From the NCBI GenBank assembly GCA_023665865.1, contig JAMPDC010000001.1, positions 2,431,659 to 2,495,658 on the forward strand: a stretch of 64,000 nucleotides of DNA. The letters run 5' to 3'. The DNA comes from Staphylococcus sp. Its GTDB lineage: Bacteria; Bacteroidota; Bacteroidia; Bacteroidales; Muribaculaceae. The number at the start of each line of letters is the position of its first letter. Position 1 is the stretch's first letter. The position numbers and the translations under genes are program-made. Positions 1-9,459 of this stretch are shown piece after piece. The notes beneath the pieces are model-generated. The model saw only the letters and a program-made list of their open reading frames with translations. It was not told where the DNA came from and searched no databases.

Positions 1-32
1 GAAAGTGGGAAAGTAGATAACCGCCCCCTCTA

Positions 33-79
33 CGAGTCGAGTCTGAAAACGCTCCAGCGTCTCAGACCCGACTTTTTTT
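33..79 (+). terminator. Intrinsic terminator of an upstream gene outside the window
   Basis: The arms 35-46 and 62-73 pair over 12 positions with one mismatch, and are followed at once by a run of seven T. It probably ends a plus-strand gene lying before the window. No coding sequence is visible in the first 190 bases. Confidence 0.75.
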
Positions 80-145
80 ATGCACTTATCCGGCCTCGAC
101 TGCTTAATTTTGAGGCATAAGCAAGGATATATGGGCCTTTTTTTG

Positions 146-153
146 TAATTTTG
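146..153 (+). promoter_or_regulatory. -7 box of the purB promoter
   Basis: TAATTTTG matches the Bacteroidales TAnnTTTG -7 element and lies 38 nt before the purB start codon. No convincing -33 TTTG is seen at the usual 20-nt distance. Confidence 0.55.
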
Positions 154-191
154 CATCAGGTATGAATTAATAATCCTATCAAAAGATTAAC

Positions 192-1535
192 ATGAAACTT
201 TCTGAACTGACAGCAATTTCGCCCGTTGACGGCCGTTACCGCGGTAAATGCGAGGCCCTTGATGAATATTTCTCAGAGTATGCTCTGATCCGCTATCGCG
301 TTAAGGTTGAAGTGGAATACTTCATATCCCTATGCGAGATTCCTCTTCCGGCTCTTGCTGATTTTCCTGCTGATCTTTTTGGGAAATTGCGTGCAGTATA
401 TACAGACTTCACTGTCGATGATGCCGCAAGGATTAAAGAAATTGAAAGCGTAACCAACCACGACGTCAAAGCCGTGGAATATTTCCTTAAGGAGAAATTT
501 GATGCGCTTGACATTGCAAAGTATAAGGAGTATATCCATTTCGGACTGACATCTCAGGATATCAATAACACATCGGTTCCGATGTCGATTGCCGATGCGC
601 TCAAGCAGGTCTATCGCCCGCGTATCGTTGAGCTAATCGAGCATCTCGAGGGACGTGCCGACGAATGGTATGATATCCCCATGCTTGCAAAGACACATGG
701 CCAGCCCGCGTCTCCCACTCGTCTCGGTAAGGAGATCAAGGTATTCAGCTACCGTCTCCGCCGTCAACTCGCAATCCTCGACGCTGTTGAGATTTCAGGA
801 AAGTTCGGTGGCGCCACAGGCAATTTCAACGCACACCTCTGTGCCTTCCCCTCTATCGACTGGCGCGACTTCGGAGCACGCTTCCTTTCAGAGAAGCTTG
901 GCATTGTGCGCGAGGAATACACTACCCAGATTTCCAACTACGACAATCTTGCTGCTCTATTCGATGCGCTTGCACGAATCAACAACATTATCCTCGATCT
1001 TGACCGCGACATGTGGATGTATATCTCCATGGAATACTTCAAGCAGAAGATCAAGGCGGGAGAAGTAGGCTCGTCAGCCATGCCCCACAAGGTAAACCCC
1101 ATTGACTTCGAGAATTCAGAGGGTAATATCGGTATTGCCAATGCCGTATTCGGACATCTTGCATCAAAACTTCCTGTGTCACGTCTTCAGCGCGACCTCA
1201 CAGACTCCACTGTTCTTAGAAACATTGGTGTGCCTTTGGCTCATACTCTTATAGCTGTGGCTTCAACCATGAAAGGACTTGGCAAACTGTTGCTCAACCG
1301 TGCAGCCATTGATGCCGATCTTGACAATACCTGGAGTGTTGTTGCCGAAGCTATTCAGACAGTGCTCCGCCGCGAAGGCTATCCGAAACCCTATGAGACT
1401 CTCAAGGAGCTCACACGCAAGAATGAGGCTGTTACATCCGAGAGCATTGCCTCCTTCATCGAGACGCTCAATGTCTCCGACGATGTCAAGGCTGAACTGA
1501 AGAAGCTCTCACCTCATTCCTACACTGGATATTGA
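192..1535 (+). CDS. purB: Adenylosuccinate lyase
   Basis: This enzyme removes fumarate from SAICAR and from adenylosuccinate, so it acts twice in purine synthesis in the cytosol. The 447 residues match the usual PurB length. The fumarate-lyase signature GSSAMPHKVNP is visible near residue 295, and the N-terminal motif SPVDGRY is typical of the E. coli-like PurB group. The ATG at 192 follows a Bacteroidales -7 box. No terminator is obvious before the next small gene, so read-through toward dxs is possible. Identification is firm. Confidence 0.97.
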   Translation: MKLSELTAISPVDGRYRGKCEALDEYFSEYALIRYRVKVEVEYFISLCEIPLPALADFPADLFGKLRAVYTDFTVDDAARIKEIESVTNHDVKAVEYFLKEKFDALDIAKYKEYIHFGLTSQDINNTSVPMSIADALKQVYRPRIVELIEHLEGRADEWYDIPMLAKTHGQPASPTRLGKEIKVFSYRLRRQLAILDAVEISGKFGGATGNFNAHLCAFPSIDWRDFGARFLSEKLGIVREEYTTQISNYDNLAALFDALARINNIILDLDRDMWMYISMEYFKQKIKAGEVGSSAMPHKVNPIDFENSEGNIGIANAVFGHLASKLPVSRLQRDLTDSTVLRNIGVPLAHTLIAVASTMKGLGKLLLNRAAIDADLDNTWSVVAEAIQTVLRREGYPKPYETLKELTRKNEAVTSESIASFIETLNVSDDVKAELKKLSPHSYTGY

Positions 1536-1594
1536 CATTAGCCGGCCTTGTGCCGTCTTCCCACCACATCCTCCCTCCAAGACCTTAGATTTTC

Positions 1595-1783
1595 ATGGAT
1601 ACATCCACTAAAATACGATTTCTCTTCATAGCTGTGCTATGGTTGTTCCTCTGCTACCTTGTCGTGGCCTCGCAACCGTTCAGCTTTTGGGTGCTCTTTG
1701 TTATCATAGCATCCGGGATCATCGTGTGGGTGCCGCTTTATAAGAAATATATAAAGAATGGAAAAGGAAACGATAGACAGTAA
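1595..1783 (+). CDS. Small membrane protein, two predicted helices
   Basis: This 62-residue protein has two hydrophobic stretches, about residues 7-25 and 30-47, then a basic tail rich in lysine. That pattern suggests an inner-membrane hairpin with the charged tail in the cytoplasm. Its end overlaps the start of dxs by 26 bases in another frame, so the two are probably co-transcribed and perhaps translationally coupled. No family is recognised. It could be a lineage-specific membrane peptide; the hydrophobic layout and coupling argue against a chance frame. Confidence 0.65.
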   Translation: MDTSTKIRFLFIAVLWLFLCYLVVASQPFSFWVLFVIIASGIIVWVPLYKKYIKNGKGNDRQ

Positions 1784-3689
1784 GTACCCGTTGCTGTCTC
1801 ATATCGATTCGCCGGCAGATCTACGGCGGCTTCCGGTGGACGAACTACCGAAAGTGTGCAGTGAGTTGCGTTCATTTCTGATCAACTCTCTCTCGTCACA
1901 CCCCGGTCACTTCGCCTCAAGCATGGGAGCCGTTGAGCTTACGGTCGCGCTTCACTATGTCTTCAACACCCCATACGATAGAATCGTGTGGGATGTTGGG
2001 CATCAGGCTTATGGTCATAAAATCCTTACGGGGCGCCGTGACAATTTTGTTACCAACCGTACATTTGGCGGCTTGAGTGGTTTCCCGACACCAAAAGAAA
2101 GCGAGTATGACACGTTTACGGCCGGCCACGCTTCCAACTCCATTTCGGCAGCCCTTGGTATGACGGTGGCAAGTTCACTTCTCAATGAATCGCCCCGCCG
2201 CAACGTAGTGGCCGTCATCGGCGACGCCTCGATCAGTGGCGGTCTTGCCTTCGAAGGCCTGAACAACGCTGCCAATGCCAATTCAAACCTGCTTATCATA
2301 CTGAATGATAACGATATGTCAATCGACCGCAATGTCGGTTCGCTTAACTCATATCTTGCCCATCTCACCACATCTAAGGCCTACAACAATTTCCGCTACA
2401 AATTTGCCCGTTTCCTGCGTCGCTACCATTTAGTGACCGACAAAGGCAAAGGCCGCATATTGCGCTTCTCAAATAGTCTGAAATCACTACTGACAAAGGA
2501 GCAGAATATCTTTGAAGGTCTTAACATCCGCTATTTCGGCCCCTTTGACGGACATGATCTCCCGACTATCATCAATGTCCTCAATGAGATCAAGGATTTC
2601 ACAGGTCCCCGCATACTCCATCTATGTACCGTCAAGGGCAAAGGCTATGAACCGGCCGAGAAAGATCCTGCCGTCTGGCATGCTCCTGGCAAATTCAATG
2701 CCGCCACCGGCGAGTTGGTTAAAGATTCAACCCCCAAACCTCCGAAATATCAGGACGTATTTGGCGAAACACTCGTCGAGCTGGCATCGAAAGATGAAAA
2801 AATCGTAGGTATTACGGCTGCCATGCCGTCAGGCACCTCAATGATAAAGCTGCAGAACGCCTATCCTTCCCGCACCTTTGATGTCGGAATCTCCGAAGGC
2901 CATGCCGTCACTTTTGCCGGTGGACTTGCCAAGGAGGGGATGAAACCCTTTGTCGCTATTTATTCATCCTTCCTTCAGAGATCATACGACCACATAATCC
3001 ACGATGTGGCCATCGAAGGCCTTCCCGTCACCTTCTGTCTTGACCGCGCCGGACTCGTCGGAGAGGACGGAGCCACCCACCATGGTGTGTTCGACCTCGC
3101 GTACCTGCGCCCTATTCCGGGAATGACTGTAGCCGCACCAAGAAATCTCGACATGCTCCGCCATCTGATGATGACAGCCGAGCATTTCAACGGTCCATTT
3201 GCCATACGCTATCCCCGCGGTACAGGTGAAACCAGCATCAGCGAGGAGATGCACACTCTACCCATCGGGAAAGGAGAGCGCCTGAAGGATGGGTCGGATA
3301 TCGTCATCCTCACTATCGGTACCGTCGCTTCGGATGCTGCCAAAGCCATTGCCAGGGCTGAAAAAGAATTCAGCCTCAGCATAGCCCACTACGACATGAT
3401 ATTCCTGAAACCGATGGACAGTGCGATTATTGACGATATCGTTGCAAAGAACGTCCCGGTCATTACTATCGAGGATGGCGTCGTTGACGGTGGTATGGGA
3501 GCTGCTGTCATTGAGGCCCTTTCCGAGCGCAATGTCATGCTCCCGGTTCAACGTCTTGGTGTCCCTGATCGTTTCATACCACAAGGCACTCCCTCGCAAC
3601 TCAAGAATCTTTGCGGATATGACGAAGAAGGTATCTACAACACTATTGCAAAGATTGCCAAATCTCTAAAATCTACAAACGATAAATGA
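1758..3689 (+). CDS. dxs: 1-deoxy-D-xylulose-5-phosphate synthase
   Basis: Dxs condenses pyruvate and glyceraldehyde 3-phosphate, the first step of the MEP isoprenoid pathway, using thiamine diphosphate. The protein has 643 residues, the normal family length. The HPGH motif lies at residues 48-51. The cofactor-binding motif reads GDASISGG at 155-162 (GDG in many relatives) and is followed by the conserved NN and NDND stretch. The later transketolase pyrimidine domain carries the DVGISEGHAV segment with the expected glutamate. The gene overlaps the small membrane gene upstream and overlaps trkA by four bases (ATGA). Another MEP gene, ispE, is elsewhere in the window. Confidence 0.97.
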   Translation: MEKETIDSKYPLLSHIDSPADLRRLPVDELPKVCSELRSFLINSLSSHPGHFASSMGAVELTVALHYVFNTPYDRIVWDVGHQAYGHKILTGRRDNFVTNRTFGGLSGFPTPKESEYDTFTAGHASNSISAALGMTVASSLLNESPRRNVVAVIGDASISGGLAFEGLNNAANANSNLLIILNDNDMSIDRNVGSLNSYLAHLTTSKAYNNFRYKFARFLRRYHLVTDKGKGRILRFSNSLKSLLTKEQNIFEGLNIRYFGPFDGHDLPTIINVLNEIKDFTGPRILHLCTVKGKGYEPAEKDPAVWHAPGKFNAATGELVKDSTPKPPKYQDVFGETLVELASKDEKIVGITAAMPSGTSMIKLQNAYPSRTFDVGISEGHAVTFAGGLAKEGMKPFVAIYSSFLQRSYDHIIHDVAIEGLPVTFCLDRAGLVGEDGATHHGVFDLAYLRPIPGMTVAAPRNLDMLRHLMMTAEHFNGPFAIRYPRGTGETSISEEMHTLPIGKGERLKDGSDIVILTIGTVASDAAKAIARAEKEFSLSIAHYDMIFLKPMDSAIIDDIVAKNVPVITIEDGVVDGGMGAAVIEALSERNVMLPVQRLGVPDRFIPQGTPSQLKNLCGYDEEGIYNTIAKIAKSLKSTNDK

Positions 3690-5020
3690 AAATTATCATT
3701 GCCGGTTCGGGAGAAGTCGGCACACACTTAGCCAAGCTTCTGTCAAATGAGGAGCAGGATATCACCGTAGTCGATAGTGACGGTGAGAAGCTTGCCATGC
3801 TTGACTCAAACTACAATCTGTTGACATTCAGAGGATCGCCAACTTCTTTCAACAGTCTCCGTCAGGCAGGAGCCGAAGACTGCGATCTTTTCATCGCCGT
3901 CACTCCGTTTGAGACGCGCAATATCGTGGCCTGTGCGATAGCTAAAAGTCTCGGCGCTAAAAAAACTGTGGCCCGTATTGATAATTACGAATTCAAGGAT
4001 CCTGCCAATAAAGAGTTTTTTACCCATATCGGGGCTGACGACATGATCTACCCCGAATATCTCGCCGCACTGGAGATAATCCAGGCATTACGCCACAACT
4101 GGGTGCGCCATTGGTTTGAGCTACACAACGGAGAACTTATGCTCGTCGGAGTGAAGCTGCGCACCAACGCACCGCTTATGGGTATGCAACTGAAGGAACT
4201 CGGCATGACTGAACATAGTTTCCACGTAGCGGCCATCAAGCGCAATCATGAGACAATCATTCCGGGTGGTCATGACCGTCTGGAGCCAAACGATATTGTC
4301 TACTTCATGACTACACGTGACTATGTCGATTCCCTCGTCGAGCTCTGCGGTAAAGTCCAGCGCAAGATCCGCGATGTCCTCATCATGGGGGGAAGCCGCA
4401 TAGCCATCCGCCTCTGCGCCATGGCCGGCGATGAGTTTAACTTCAAGATCATGGACATCGACCGTGAGCACTGTCTGCGACTGTCCGAGAAATGTCCCGA
4501 TGCGAGCATCATTAATGCCGATGCCCGCGACACAGAGGCGCTTCTCGAAGCCGGAATCTCAGACATGGACGCTTTCGTCGCGCTTGCCGACAGCAGCGAG
4601 ACCAATATCCTCACCTGCCTTTCAGCCAAGGAACTCGGTGTTGTAAAGACAATAGCCGAAGTCGAAAACCTTCAGTTCATCTCCGAAGCCGAAGGACTCA
4701 ACATCGGCACCATTATCAATAAGAAGCTTCTTGCCTCATCGAGAATTTTCCAGATGCTGCTCGACCGTGACACCTCGACTTCAAAATGTCTGGCGCTCGC
4801 CGATGCAGAAGTCGCCGAAATCGAAGCCAAGGAGGGATCGCGGATCACTAAAGCACCCGTGAAAGATCTCCATCTTTCACGCGATATGACTATCGCCGGC
4901 CTTATCCGCGACGGGAAAGGCTATCTCGTTTCCGGCAACACCGTCATCATGCCCGGTGACCGCGTAGTGGTCTTCACTCTCAACGGAGTGGTCCACAAAG
5001 TTGAGAAACTCTTCAAATAG
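3686..5020 (+). CDS. trkA: Trk potassium uptake system regulatory subunit TrkA
   Basis: TrkA is the peripheral cytoplasmic NAD(H)-binding subunit that gates the TrkH potassium channel. The 444 residues show the duplicated RCK design: one Rossmann fold begins with GSGEVG at residues 7-12, and a second begins with MGGSRIAIRL near residue 232. Each is followed by a TrkA-C-like ligand domain. Its ATG overlaps the dxs stop, an unusual pairing of isoprenoid and ion-transport genes. trkH follows after 61 bases, which supports the assignment. Confidence 0.95.
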   Translation: MKIIIAGSGEVGTHLAKLLSNEEQDITVVDSDGEKLAMLDSNYNLLTFRGSPTSFNSLRQAGAEDCDLFIAVTPFETRNIVACAIAKSLGAKKTVARIDNYEFKDPANKEFFTHIGADDMIYPEYLAALEIIQALRHNWVRHWFELHNGELMLVGVKLRTNAPLMGMQLKELGMTEHSFHVAAIKRNHETIIPGGHDRLEPNDIVYFMTTRDYVDSLVELCGKVQRKIRDVLIMGGSRIAIRLCAMAGDEFNFKIMDIDREHCLRLSEKCPDASIINADARDTEALLEAGISDMDAFVALADSSETNILTCLSAKELGVVKTIAEVENLQFISEAEGLNIGTIINKKLLASSRIFQMLLDRDTSTSKCLALADAEVAEIEAKEGSRITKAPVKDLHLSRDMTIAGLIRDGKGYLVSGNTVIMPGDRVVVFTLNGVVHKVEKLFK

Positions 5021-5081
5021 CAGTCGTTTGGCCGCCGGATGGCCGCCTTCAAGTGTTATTGTATAAGATATATCCAAATAA

Positions 5082-6563
5082 ATGAGTTTACGAGAATACA
5101 CTACCACGATAAACATTCCGGTGATCCTGCGTGTCATAGGCCTCCTTCTGATGATAGAGGGCGCTTTCCTTATCGTCCCGCTCGTGACAAGTCTCATATA
5201 TGAGGAAAATGACTGGATGTGCTTCCTCCTCACGATGCTTGTGACGATGGTGGCCGGAGCCGTGATGAGCTATGGCATCCGTCCCGGCAATCCTCGCATG
5301 GGCAAACGTGAAGGCTTCCTGCTGACGGCTCTCATCTGGATCTTCTTCTCGGCGTTCGGCATGATTCCATTCATATTCATGGAACACCAACCGCTGTCGG
5401 TTTCAGATGCCTTCTTCGAAGCCATGTCAGGTTTCACTACGACTGGAGCCACAGTCATGTCATCGATAAGCCATCTGAGTCACGGCATTGTCATCTGGCG
5501 TAGCCTTATGCAGTGGATCGGCGGCATGGGTATCATCCTCTTCACCCTAGCCGTAGTCCCCATGCTCAACCATTCAGGTGGCATGCAGATGTTCAACGCC
5601 GAGGTCACAGGAATCACCCACGACAAGCTCAGGCCCCGTATCTCTCAGACGGCAAAAGGATTGTGGCTCATATATATCGTGCTCACAGTCATGCTCTTCG
5701 TCCTGCTTGTCATCGGCCCGATGGATACTTTCGAGTCTATCTGCCATGCGTTCAGCACCATGTCGACCGGAGGCTTCTCGACCGCCGACAATAGCATCGA
5801 GTCATGGGGATCGGTATATATAGAAATAGTCATGACAGTGTTCATGTTTCTTGGAGGAACGAGTTTCGTGCTCCTCTATCGTGCCGCTCATGGCGATTTC
5901 AAACCGATATGGAAAAATGATGTCTTCCGCACCTACGTCGGCATCATTTTCGGTTGCTACCTCCTCTTTGTCATAGCCATCTTCTACCATGGCCAGGCCC
6001 ACTCGATCAAGGCTGTCACGCTTGATCCGCTTTTCCAGATAGTATCAACCATCACTTCCACCGGCTATGAAGTTTCGTCCTTCTCGAGCTGGGGCACCTT
6101 TGCATTGTCGCTTGTCTTCGCATTGATGTTTTTCGGAGCGTGTGCAGGCTCGACCAGTGGTGGTGCAAAAATCGATAGGCTCATCTATCTTCTCAAGAAT
6201 TGCCGCAACGAGATCGTGCGCTGCATACATCCAAACAACATCTTTACGGTCAGAGTCAATGATCGTGTCATCCCTCACGAGACCGTCTCGAAGGTGATTG
6301 CTTTCCTTTGTCTCTATGTGATGATCATTATGGTCGGAGGTATCCTTCTCACGGCTCTCGGTCTCCCGCTCGTCGATTCATTTTTCTCCGCTTTCTCCTG
6401 CATCAGCAATACCGGTCTCGGTGCTGGTGTCACAGGCTACGGTGGCTCATACGCTATAGTCCCCGACGTGGGGAAGTGGCTTCTCGCCCTTATCATGATG
6501 ATAGGACGTCTCGAGCTGTTTACTGTCCTCATCCTCTTCACCCCTACATTCTGGCGCAAGTAG
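5082..6563 (+). CDS. trkH: Trk potassium channel-like membrane subunit TrkH
   Basis: This 493-residue polytopic inner-membrane protein forms the potassium pathway gated by TrkA. Four pore-loop repeats are visible, each with the filter-type threonine/glycine motif: GFTTTGATVM, STMSTGGFS, STITSTGYE and CISNTGLGAG. The order and number match the TrkH/KtrB superfamily, and the length is typical of TrkH. It closes the plus-strand run and is followed by a strong hairpin. Confidence 0.96.
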   Translation: MSLREYTTTINIPVILRVIGLLLMIEGAFLIVPLVTSLIYEENDWMCFLLTMLVTMVAGAVMSYGIRPGNPRMGKREGFLLTALIWIFFSAFGMIPFIFMEHQPLSVSDAFFEAMSGFTTTGATVMSSISHLSHGIVIWRSLMQWIGGMGIILFTLAVVPMLNHSGGMQMFNAEVTGITHDKLRPRISQTAKGLWLIYIVLTVMLFVLLVIGPMDTFESICHAFSTMSTGGFSTADNSIESWGSVYIEIVMTVFMFLGGTSFVLLYRAAHGDFKPIWKNDVFRTYVGIIFGCYLLFVIAIFYHGQAHSIKAVTLDPLFQIVSTITSTGYEVSSFSSWGTFALSLVFALMFFGACAGSTSGGAKIDRLIYLLKNCRNEIVRCIHPNNIFTVRVNDRVIPHETVSKVIAFLCLYVMIIMVGGILLTALGLPLVDSFFSAFSCISNTGLGAGVTGYGGSYAIVPDVGKWLLALIMMIGRLELFTVLILFTPTFWRK

Positions 6564-6582
6564 GAAACCACAAGATATAATG

Positions 6583-6638
6583 AAAACACCGATAACAACA
6601 GGAAGTCTTGATGCTCCCACGTTTGCCATCGGTGTTTT
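6583..6638. terminator. Bidirectional terminator between trkH and the P1 nuclease gene
   Basis: The arms 6583-6593 and 6628-6638 are perfect 11-base complements (AAAACACCGAT). T or A runs on both sides suit termination in either direction. It separates the convergent genes trkH and the nuclease. Confidence 0.8.
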
Positions 6639-6656
6639 TATTAATTACGGAATCTT

Positions 6657-7469
6657 TTATTGAGCTACAATCCTCGAAGGATGCGACGCTCTGTATTCAG
6701 GATCAAAAATCAGATTGAGCACATGAGCCAGACGCAGACCTCCGAAAAGAAACTGACGCTCTACCACCGGAGTCCAGTCGGCAACCTCATTGTAGGAGAT
6801 ATTGTCAACTTGTGAAAAATATTTATATACTGCATCGCAGGTGATCACAGTTTGCTTTGCCCAGTTGTCGATAGTCCCGGAGATCACCTCAGCCTCCAGT
6901 TCAGCCGGTGCACGGTCAATCTGTTGCTGCCATTCAGAGTAGCTCCATTTGTGGGCCGATTCAGGTAGAGAACTATCCCATACAGAATGTAGATTTGTGT
7001 CCCTTCCAAAATATTTAACCTTAATGCGGTTGCCGCCGAGGTCAGTGGCATGGCCCATGTGGAGAGGCATGTGTAGATCACCCATGACGTGGATCAGTAT
7101 TTTAAGCGCGAGATTTGACTCTTCAAATGGAGCCTGTCCTGAATCGAGAGTCTCTATCTGCGCCTTGAGAGCCGTGACCGCATCTCCTGCGGGATTGGCC
7201 TGAGCCTCTTCATAGCGTTCGCCGGCATTGATATTTTTGTAATGCCACGTCTTTGTGTAAGCGTATGGTGGGGTATGACTCGCGTTGTCGAGCCAATTTG
7301 CCCAATAGACCATTGATTTTCCCTCAAGAAGAGAGTCAACTGCATGGCGTGTTGCCGGGGTCAGATGATTTTCCGCTATGAAAGCGGTAGTGTCGTGCCC
7401 CTTCTGTCCCCATGCGAAAGCGGTGATGGCCGAAGCGAGCATGATGAGATAAGTTAAACTTCTTTTCAT
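6657..7469 (-). CDS. Secreted S1/P1-type zinc nuclease
   Basis: This 270-residue protein has a signal peptide (residues 1-19). The mature chain begins with tryptophan, WGQKGH, which is the zinc-ligand start of the S1/P1 nuclease and phospholipase C fold. Further zinc ligands appear in HVMGDLHMPLHMGHATDLGG and in LHSVWDSSL. Family members cut single-stranded DNA and RNA and remove 3' phosphates. Export to the periplasm suggests nucleic-acid scavenging, which is inferred. The gene stands alone, convergent to trkH. Confidence 0.93.
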   Translation of the reverse strand: MKRSLTYLIMLASAITAFAWGQKGHDTTAFIAENHLTPATRHAVDSLLEGKSMVYWANWLDNASHTPPYAYTKTWHYKNINAGERYEEAQANPAGDAVTALKAQIETLDSGQAPFEESNLALKILIHVMGDLHMPLHMGHATDLGGNRIKVKYFGRDTNLHSVWDSSLPESAHKWSYSEWQQQIDRAPAELEAEVISGTIDNWAKQTVITCDAVYKYFSQVDNISYNEVADWTPVVERQFLFGGLRLAHVLNLIFDPEYRASHPSRIVAQ

Positions 7470-7519
7470 CGGATAGATTTAATTATAATGATTGAGTGAT
7501 ATGTTGGTATATTTCTATA

Positions 7520-8534
7520 TCAGTTTGATTTTTTGCTGGACAATCGGTTTAATTGCCCTTTAAAAAATTCTGTGAAATTGGCATATATGAGATTTAGGAT
7601 GATAGCGACAGCCAGTACGAAGCAGAAACGACCGAACCACATACCTGTCACATTGGCCCACGGTGTAATGGCGTAAACCGGAATAATATGCCAAAGGTAG
7701 ATCCACATTGAGTTTTCGCTGAGATATCTGAATACTTTGCCCTTAGTTACAGCTGCCAATACAGGTTTTAGACTCCACATAAGCGCGCTTCCAAACAGGC
7801 CATAGAGCAGATACAGTGACTGGGGAGGATACTTATAGAGCTTAGGTTGGAAGACCATGTCATTACACCACACGAAACAAATTATGGCACAGAGCGTTAT
7901 GCCGAGAAATGCCAGCAGTTGGCGCGGTGATAATTCTGCTATCTTTAACCCGAGAATCGCTATTGGCGCATAGCCTATGGCATAGAGGACTATCTCATCG
8001 AGAATGAAATTTATAATCTTGTTGTCAATAGACCCGATAGCTTCGATCAATAGCTGCTGCACACCGATGAGTCCGAATATAATGACGCAAAGAGGCATGA
8101 AATTGATATCTTTAAGCAATCTGCCAAGCATAGGGAGCATTAGCGCCATCAGGAGAAAAACGCGCATGATCCAAACATAACCGATACTCGGACCGTTGAG
8201 CAGAAGATACGATCCGATGATCGTTTTTATTTCGATATGTGGTTTTCCGATGACCAAATAGCATACAATCTCTAATGCGAAAAACAAAGTTAGAAATATC
8301 AAGACAGGGTAGTAGATACGTTTAAAGCGTTTGATGGTATACGCTAAGTACCCCCCCCCTCAATGGTTTATAACACATTGCAGATATAACAACCATAAGC
8401 GGTACATCAAAAATGCGTATCGTTGCGAGCCACGAGGGTGCCCATGTATGGGCAACTACAAGCATCAATAGGCCAAAAGCCCGTAGGAAGTCAACATACG
8501 AGTCTCTTGTTGGAGTCGTGGAAGAAATAGTCAT
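7520..8534 (-). pseudogene. Acyltransferase-3 membrane protein interrupted at a G9 tract (possibly phase-variable)
   Basis: Two reading frames together make one acyltransferase-3 protein. The N-terminal part starts at the ATG at 8534 with residues DSYVDFLRAFGLLMLVVAHT, which carry the family histidine. It reads into nine G (C at 8351-8359 on the plus strand) and stops soon after, at 8322. The C-terminal part, rich in membrane helices, runs from about 8350 to 7520 in another frame. Removing one G gives a continuous 337-residue protein through RGGYLAYTIKRFKRIYYPV, exactly the sequence expected at this place in the family. This could be phase variation, a sequencing error or a real pseudogene. 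The start at 8534 is preferred because a -7 box (TACCTTTG) lies at 8552-8559. Confidence 0.85.
8351..8359 (-). repeat. Homopolymer tract, nine G on the coding strand
   Basis: Nine consecutive C on the plus strand lie inside the acyltransferase gene. With nine the frame is off; with eight the full protein would be read. Such tracts slip easily during replication, and also during sequencing. Confidence 0.9.
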
Positions 8535-8551
8535 AATGATATATAATTTTT

Positions 8552-8559
8552 CAAAGGTA
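8552..8559 (-). promoter_or_regulatory. -7 box of the acyltransferase promoter
   Basis: TACCTTTG on the minus strand matches TAnnTTTG. It lies 17 nt before the ATG at 8534 and leaves no room for the longer N-terminal extension up to 8636. Confidence 0.5.
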
Positions 8560-8619
8560 ATCAGTGCAAATCTACATAAATTTGATTGAATACCCAAGAA
8601 AAATTCATCCTGACGAAAA

Positions 8620-8669
8620 AAACGACGGGCCATCAACAGGGCAGGATTGTTGTCGGAGCCTGCTGTTGA
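8620..8669 (-). terminator. Terminator of the muramidase gene
   Basis: The arms 8633-8645 and 8659-8669 pair (TCAACAG with CTGTTGA, then GCAGG with CCTGC, with a small bulge). On the minus strand a T run follows near 8620. Confidence 0.6.
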
Positions 8670-8706
8670 GGGACTGTCGTTTATCTATATAAGTGAGAGG
8701 TCGGTT

Positions 8707-9459
8707 TCAGGCCTCAGCAGTGGTCGGTTCTGAGGCATTGGCGGCCTTCGAATGTTTTGCGTATGCCTGAGCCATGCGTGTGTGATAACGACGGCGGGCA
8801 TATCCGGGACCATTGTAGCCACGTGCGAATGAGGCCCAGTTTTTGGCCTGTAAATGTTTGAGCAGACCTGTGTTGGTGATAAACTCTGCAAACATGTCGA
8901 GTTGGTCACGTTCGGAACGCGACATACGGTCTACAAAGTCATCGAGACTCTCAGCGCCACATTTCTTCCAGTTGAAACCACCTATCTGAAACATGCCCCA
9001 GAAGGTGCCTTCGATCGCGGCGTTCTTGTTGATTGAACGGGCGGCTTCGAGACGACGATAAGCCCTGGTCTGCGACCCTCTCGATGAGGTGAAGACCACG
9101 GAGTGTGACTTGCTGTATTTTGCAAGATTGACGCCACGGCGGGTGGCGAAACGGCGAAACATCGTCAGGTCAAAGTTGACCAGCGGTTGGCCGGGAGCGG
9201 AGAAGCCTTGGTGAGTACGGCCGGCTTCGATTTCTACAACTGCTTTTATGGCGGCAACTTCGACTCCGAGTCGTTGGGCCACCTCTTCAAAATCTTCCTC
9301 AGTGAGTGTTATGATTGTGTCGGAGGGGAGATTTTCACTTTCTGCTATCGCTTGGGAGAGGGGGGCGGCCGTCGTCTTGATTGAGGTGTGCTCAGTCTGC
9401 GAGAAGATGACCGTCGAGAAGAGTGCCACGAGCGCCAGCAGAGCGAAACGTCTAAGCAT
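8707..9459 (-). CDS. Secreted N-acetylmuramidase-like protein (DUF3380)
   Basis: The start at 9459 gives 250 residues beginning MLRRFALLALVALFS, a clear signal peptide; a longer frame to 9498 would bury it. The mature region matches the N-acetylmuramidase domain found in phage endolysins. It has the glutamate-containing stretch AVVEIEAGRTHQGF, then QPLVNFDLTMF, EGTFWGMFQIGGFNWK, and the closing FARGYNGPGY segment. Such enzymes cut the glycan backbone of peptidoglycan. With no holin or phage genes nearby and with a signal peptide, a cell-wall remodelling role in the periplasm is more likely than phage lysis; that is inference. Confidence 0.88.
   Translation of the reverse strand: MLRRFALLALVALFSTVIFSQTEHTSIKTTAAPLSQAIAESENLPSDTIITLTEEDFEEVAQRLGVEVAAIKAVVEIEAGRTHQGFSAPGQPLVNFDLTMFRRFATRRGVNLAKYSKSHSVVFTSSRGSQTRAYRRLEAARSINKNAAIEGTFWGMFQIGGFNWKKCGAESLDDFVDRMSRSERDQLDMFAEFITNTGLLKHLQAKNWASFARGYNGPGYARRRYHTRMAQAYAKHSKAANASEPTTAEA

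Noticed and set aside
8707-9459. Muramidase as a phage lysis gene
   Set aside because: It has a signal peptide and no holin, spanin or other phage genes around it.
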